Positions 60,407 through 64,000 of a stretch of DNA of 64,000 bases are shown here, piece by piece. Both the position numbers and the translations under genes were made by a program. The notes under the pieces were generated by a model. The model made no database searches, was not told where the DNA came from, and saw nothing but the letters and a program-made list of their open reading frames with translations. Numbering within the stretch: the stretch's first letter is position 1; every line of letters begins with the position of its first letter. The stretch is taken from positions 310,001 through 374,000 of the forward strand of contig OZ251243.1 in assembly GCA_965240325.2 (NCBI GenBank), given 5' to 3'. This DNA is from Rebecca billardiae RCC1528. Taxonomy: Eukaryota > Haptophyta.

Positions 60407-61855
60407 ATGGCGGACGCGCTCAAGGTCGCACGCGATTTCTCGTGTGGCCGGCACTACGTGGCGGCGCGCGACATCGAGCCCGGCGAGCTGCTGCTCGAGT
60501 GCGAGCCCGACGTGTGGGCCCCGGTGTGGCCCTGCCCCCTCGACGACGCGGCGCTGAGCGCGCCCGAGCTCGCCGCGCTTCGGCGCGACGCCGGGATCGC
60601 CGCGCCAGCGGACGATGAGGATTCAGTCGCCTCCACGCTCGCGCCCGCGTGGCTGCTCGGCGTGCGCGCGGCGCTCGCGGCAGAGGGCACGTGGAGCTCG
60701 CTCCTCACGCTCGACGACAACCGCTCGCTCCGCAGCCCCGCCGACCAGGCCGTCGTGCGCGCGGCGGCGGCGCGACTGTGCACAGCACTCGGCGACCGAC
60801 CGGACCGGCCGGCGGCAGCGCTCGAGCGGCTGCTCGGCGCGATCCTAGTGAACAGCTTTGGCACGAGCGCGAGCGGTGCGGGTGCGCCCGACGGCATCGG
60901 GCTGTACGTCCGCGCCGCATTCTTCAACCACAGCTGCTGCGCCAACGCGCTGTGCGACCACACTCGCGCCGACCGCCGGCTGGGCGTGCGGGCGGCCATG
61001 CTGATCCGGGCGGGCGAGCCGGTGGTCATCAGCTACGTGGACACGCTCGAGCCGACGTACACGCGGCGCGCGCAGCTCGCGCGCACGAAGAACTTCCGCT
61101 GCGAGTGTGCGCGCTGCGTCGACCCGCTCGAGCTCGACGCGTGCTGCGCCGCGCTCGCGTGCGGAGCGTGCGCGCGCGGCTGGCAGCTGCCTGAGGCCAT
61201 GGCCGCCGCCGAGGCCGGGGCCGCCGCCGAGGCCGGGGCCGCCGCCGAGGCCGGGGCCGACGCCGCACTCCGCTGGGCCTGCGCCGCGTGCGCCCACGTG
61301 ACCGCCGCGCGCGAGGTGCTCGCCTGGGACCGCGCGCTGCGCGCGCAGCTCGGCGCCGCCCTACGCGCCGCGCGCGCGGAGCCCGGCCAGCCCTCCGGCC
61401 CCGCGGCGGCGGCGCTCGGCGCCGTGCTCGGCGGCGCGCTCCGCCGCTGCCACCCCAACCACGCCATAGTGCTGCAGGCGCGGTTGGCGCTGGCGTCGGT
61501 GTGCCACCCCTCAGTACCCGCCGACGCCGCCGCGGCGCGCGCAAAGCTCGGCGCGCTGGGCGAGGCGCTGGGCGCGCTGGAGCGCGTGGCGCCGCGCTGG
61601 GACCCGCAGCGCGCGGACCTTTGCTTCCAGCGGGGCATGGCCCGACGTGCGCTCGCGTATGGCGGCGCCGCCGGTGACGCCGAGGCGCGGCGGCACGCGC
61701 TGCTGCTCGCTGCTGCGGACTTCCGCACCGCGCTCGCGCAGTTCAGGGGCTGCCACGGCGACGAGCACAAGGGGGCGCGCGCCGCGCACGCGCTGGCCAC
61801 CATGTCCCTGCGCGAGGCGCACCAACCCGCCGCCGCGTCGGCGAGCACGGCGTGA
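60407..61855 (+). CDS. SMYD-like SET-domain protein without MYND finger
   Basis: Single exon of 482 aa from the ATG at 60407 (MADALKVARDFSCGRHYVAA). The SET start is HYVAARDIEPGELLLECEPD. The catalytic half has the NHSC signature (AAFFNHSCCANALCDHTRAD, near residues 170-190) and the following pseudo-knot strand GEPVVISYVDTLEPTYTRRA, then QLARTKNFRCECARC, the post-SET Cys cluster. SMYD proteins methylate lysines on histones and other proteins; they usually have a MYND zinc finger inside SET, which is missing here. Instead, about 100 residues of Ala/Asp-rich helix lie between the two SET halves. A GAAAEA tandem near residue 270 and a TPR-like helical C terminus (ARLALASVCHPSVPADAAAA) follow, again as in SMYD. 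Two more CxxC pairs (CGAC, CAAC) flank the GAAAEA repeat. Confidence 0.82.
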   Translation: MADALKVARDFSCGRHYVAARDIEPGELLLECEPDVWAPVWPCPLDDAALSAPELAALRRDAGIAAPADDEDSVASTLAPAWLLGVRAALAAEGTWSSLLTLDDNRSLRSPADQAVVRAAAARLCTALGDRPDRPAAALERLLGAILVNSFGTSASGAGAPDGIGLYVRAAFFNHSCCANALCDHTRADRRLGVRAAMLIRAGEPVVISYVDTLEPTYTRRAQLARTKNFRCECARCVDPLELDACCAALACGACARGWQLPEAMAAAEAGAAAEAGAAAEAGADAALRWACAACAHVTAAREVLAWDRALRAQLGAALRAARAEPGQPSGPAAAALGAVLGGALRRCHPNHAIVLQARLALASVCHPSVPADAAAARAKLGALGEALGALERVAPRWDPQRADLCFQRGMARRALAYGGAAGDAEARRHALLLAAADFRTALAQFRGCHGDEHKGARAAHALATMSLREAHQPAAASASTA

Positions 61856-61998
61856 CAAGCGGCCCAACAACCCGTGGAACGGCGTCCCGTCGTTCGTTCT
61901 GTGGATGAATTGATGATATGAGTAGTATATGACGCGATGGGAAGACGAACGAAATAAAAAGCGCGCGACGAGCAGCAGTGTCGTCGTTAAATCATAGA

Positions 61999-62073
61999 AT
62001 GACCGCGTTCCGCGGTCCTTTTCCGTAGAACGAACGTATAGTTCAGGGCCCGCGGTGGCGGTGCACCCTCCAT
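61999..62073 (-). repeat. Dispersed repeat copy, partner of 12968-13031
   Basis: Inverted relative to the other copy. Shares the blocks atgaccgcgttccgcggtcc, ttccgtagaac, gggcccgcg and cggtgcaccctcc. Confidence 0.7.
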
Positions 62074-62223
62074 CGCAGTCGTCTATTGACAGACCCGGAG
62101 TTGCATGCCCGTACAACTAGACTCCAGCGGCGCGCCGCCGCCCGCCGCGCCCGCCGGGGCGCGGGCCCATCGGCGCACTTCGCAGCCGCCGGCGCGGCGC
62201 CGATTGTGTACAGGCGGATGCGA

Positions 62224-62533
62224 CGAGGCGTGATCGACGCATGAGCGCGACTCCACGTGCACGCCAGGCCACGCGAAGCTGACAGCCAGGGAGCACGGTG
62301 CGGGGCCGCGGATTCGTTCGGGCCGCTGCTGCTGACTGACCGCTGTCCCGCCGCGGGTCACCGCGCACCGCGGCAGCGCCAGGATAGTTAGGTGATTTGC
62401 ACTGGTCCGAGTAGGGTTCGACCAGCGCCTGCGCGACGGCCGACAGGCGGGCGCGAGGCGTGATCGACGCATGAGCGCAACTCGACGTGCACGCCAGGCC
62501 ACGCGGAGCTGACAGCCCGAGGGAGCACGGTGC
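62224..62533 (+). repeat. Direct repeat pair of about 80 bp, 230 bp apart
   Basis: 62224-62302 and 62454-62533 share cgaggcgtgatcgacgcatg, acgtgcacgccaggccacgc and gctgacagcc with only a few differences. The sequence between them is unrelated to the repeat. Confidence 0.85.
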
Positions 62534-63509
62534 CGAGGTCGGAGGTGCGACTGGGCACCAGTCACGGATCGTTCGCGCACGCCGCGCGTGCACGGGCTGA
62601 CACACCTCGATCAGGCTCGGCACGCGTTGCAGAGGCACAGCCAGCTCTGGGGACGTCACGCACCACCGTCGCCCGCGCAGCTCGTCCTCCTCGTAGAGTA
62701 CCGTTCAGTTCCGAGGCGTAGCCCTCGCTCAGAGTCGACCGTCGACGATGGACTCGGATCGTCGGCGCTCCCCGGAAAGGCATGGCAAGGGCGGCGCGTG
62801 GTGAAGTCGAAGACTCAGAGATCGATCAGTCCGGCATCAGGCGCCGCTGCCCCCGAGCTTGCGAGAGCCCGAATACAGGGCGGCTGCCGCGGCGCGGCCG
62901 GGGCGCCTAGGCCGCCGACCGGCGCGCGGCCGCGCGCAGGCATCGACACGGGGCGGCGGGGGCGCGCGGAGTGAGCGGGGGCACGAACGCGATGTCGACG
63001 GCAGTCGGGACCCGCCGCAGCCGCGCGCTCCAGGCGCAACTCGCCGCGCGCACCTGCCCATCGCCGTCCTCACCCGTCGGTCGCTCGTCAGCTCGCCTCA
63101 TCCTCTCGCGGTCTCGCCGCAGCCGTGGCGTAGAAAACGCGGGCCCGCGCGTCCCGGCTCCCGCTCCGGTGTCAGATAGTATTGAGATTCGCCGAGGTTG
63201 GCCCATCGGCTACTGACCCTTGCCTCGTCGGCTCCTGATACAGACACGGCGCGATTGAATAGTTGATTCAACTGATTCAAGGGACGTACATGGTCACATC
63301 GGTTCGCGGCAATCTCTATCTAGATACGTCATCGCTCCTTGGACCTTGCTGCAATCTCATTGGCCGGAAAAATCGCTTGTAACGGTTCGTTACGTTAGGG
63401 ATCCTAAATTAAGGGCGTGAAGTTTTTTGGACGGGCGTCACTCCACGCTTTACTATGAACTTGCCGTGGGCGCGACCTTTTTCGGCCGTGATGCATGTTA
63501 GAGAGGGTC

Positions 63510-63651
63510 TCAAAATTCGAAACTCGGTCTCCTCCAGCCATGAAAATCGTCCCCCGTCCCTTTTTTCTTGATCAAAGATCTTTTTGAAACGTTGTTCGGG
63601 CCCGCTGGTGCGGGCTCCACGCTGCGCGCTCCGCCCTGCACCGCGGGCCAT
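63510..63651 (-). repeat. Dispersed repeat copy B, inverted relative to 10914-11060
   Basis: On the minus strand it keeps an open frame over the shared region (CRAERAAWSP in one frame, SLIKKKGTGDDFHGWRRPSF in another), while copy A has a stop after GDDF. It ends 38 bp before the last, truncated CDS. Confidence 0.65.
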
Positions 63652-63689
63652 GAGTCCTTGTCAGGAGTGACCGTTCGACACGGCACACG

Positions 63690-64000
63690 ATGGCAGCCGA
63701 CGATCCGTCGAAGGCGGCGGCGCGCTCCATGTTGAGACCCCACGCGCTGCCGTCGCGCGTGCCCTTCTCCGAGCTGACGGAGCTCTCGCTCGCGACCGCA
63801 GTCTCGCACGACGTCGCCCGCCAGCGAGACAGCTGGCGCGCACAGTGCGACGCCGCCGAGCACGAGCTCGAGCTTCTCGAGGCGTCGACGGAGCGCACGG
63901 TGGCGCAGCTCGAGCAGCCGGTCGAGGCGGCGCTGCTGCTGCTCGGCCAGCTCACCGCGCTGCTCGCACGCGTGGAGGCGCAGGACGAGACCGCTCTCTC
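63690..64000 (+). CDS. Partial CDS, Leu/Ala/Glu-rich coiled-coil-like protein, unknown
   Basis: Open from ATG 63690 (MAADDPSKAAARSMLRPHAL) to the window edge, 103 codons without a stop. Residues 45-100 are strongly heptad-like (AEHELELLEASTERTVAQLE then LLLLGQLTALLARVEAQDET), so a coiled coil is likely. No signal peptide. The family cannot be named from this fragment. It starts just after the dispersed repeat at 63510-63651, so it could be an ordinary gene or part of the repeat's element. Confidence 0.5.
   Translation, partial: MAADDPSKAAARSMLRPHALPSRVPFSELTELSLATAVSHDVARQRDSWRAQCDAAEHELELLEASTERTVAQLEQPVEAALLLLGQLTALLARVEAQDETAL

Larger units (their letters stand above)
61856..63689. other. 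Repeat-rich gene-poor spacer
   Basis: About 1.8 kb holding three repeat features (61999-62073, 62224-62533, 63510-63651) and no supportable complete gene. 63230-63440 is AT-richer. Frames on both strands are short or antisense to the repeats. Confidence 0.5.

Overview
This is nuclear DNA of a GC-rich, intron-bearing unicellular eukaryote, most likely a secondary-plastid alga; a haptophyte is my best guess. Supporting signs are eukaryote-only genes (COG4, COMMD9-like, RTEL1, a RING1/RAWUL Polycomb-type ligase, a SMYD-like SET protein), short introns, long Pro/Ala/Gly tracts, secreted sulfotransferases, and a small basic protein whose leader ends in an Ala-Phe-Ala-Pro plastid-targeting-like motif. 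The clade is inference. No rRNA, tRNA, CRISPR or bacterial operon structure was found. Layout: 168-7801 holds a secreted ShK-cyclophilin, an unknown tail-anchored protein, COG4 and a secreted sulfotransferase. 7927-13197 is an accessory island, bracketed by a perfect 79-bp direct repeat, with a ten-repeat EsV-1-7 cysteine/histidine protein, a pair of 30-bp terminal inverted repeats, a strong hairpin, dispersed repeat copies and decayed coding sequence. 13216-19995 is a divergent pair: a second sulfotransferase and a very large secreted or membrane protein with four lamin-tail-like domains and Pro-Ser blocks. 19996-28039 is mostly gene-poor, with one ankyrin-repeat gene. 28040-47178 holds a membrane-anchored ATP-grasp protein, an F-box-like protein, COMMD9, a nucleotide-sugar transporter, a secreted esterase, a PX-like protein, a GNAT acetyltransferase, a multispanning TIR-like protein and a five-exon RING1 homologue. 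48174-52626 is a four-exon homologue of the membrane H+-pyrophosphatase in which the acidic catalytic motifs are erased, with a roughly 91-copy 7-bp minisatellite in its third intron. 53345-61855 holds a small plastid-type protein, RTEL1 helicase on one exon, a third sulfotransferase and a SMYD-like SET protein. 61856-64000 is repeat-rich and ends in a truncated coiled-coil-like CDS. Several genes serve the secretory pathway or cell surface (COG4, nucleotide-sugar transporter, three sulfotransferases, Pro-rich glycoprotein-like protein, ShK-cyclophilin, esterase), fitting a cell that makes sulfated glycans and Hyp-rich glycoproteins. They are not an operon; neighbours are often divergent with only 40-262 bp between start codons. 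The 13 introns I could resolve use a donor dominated by GTGCG rather than GTRAGT, one uses GC-AG, and acceptors end in CAG. The most interesting items are the catalytically stripped pyrophosphatase homologue with its minisatellite intron, the EsV-1-7 protein in its repeat-bracketed island, and the multispanning protein with a TIR-like domain.
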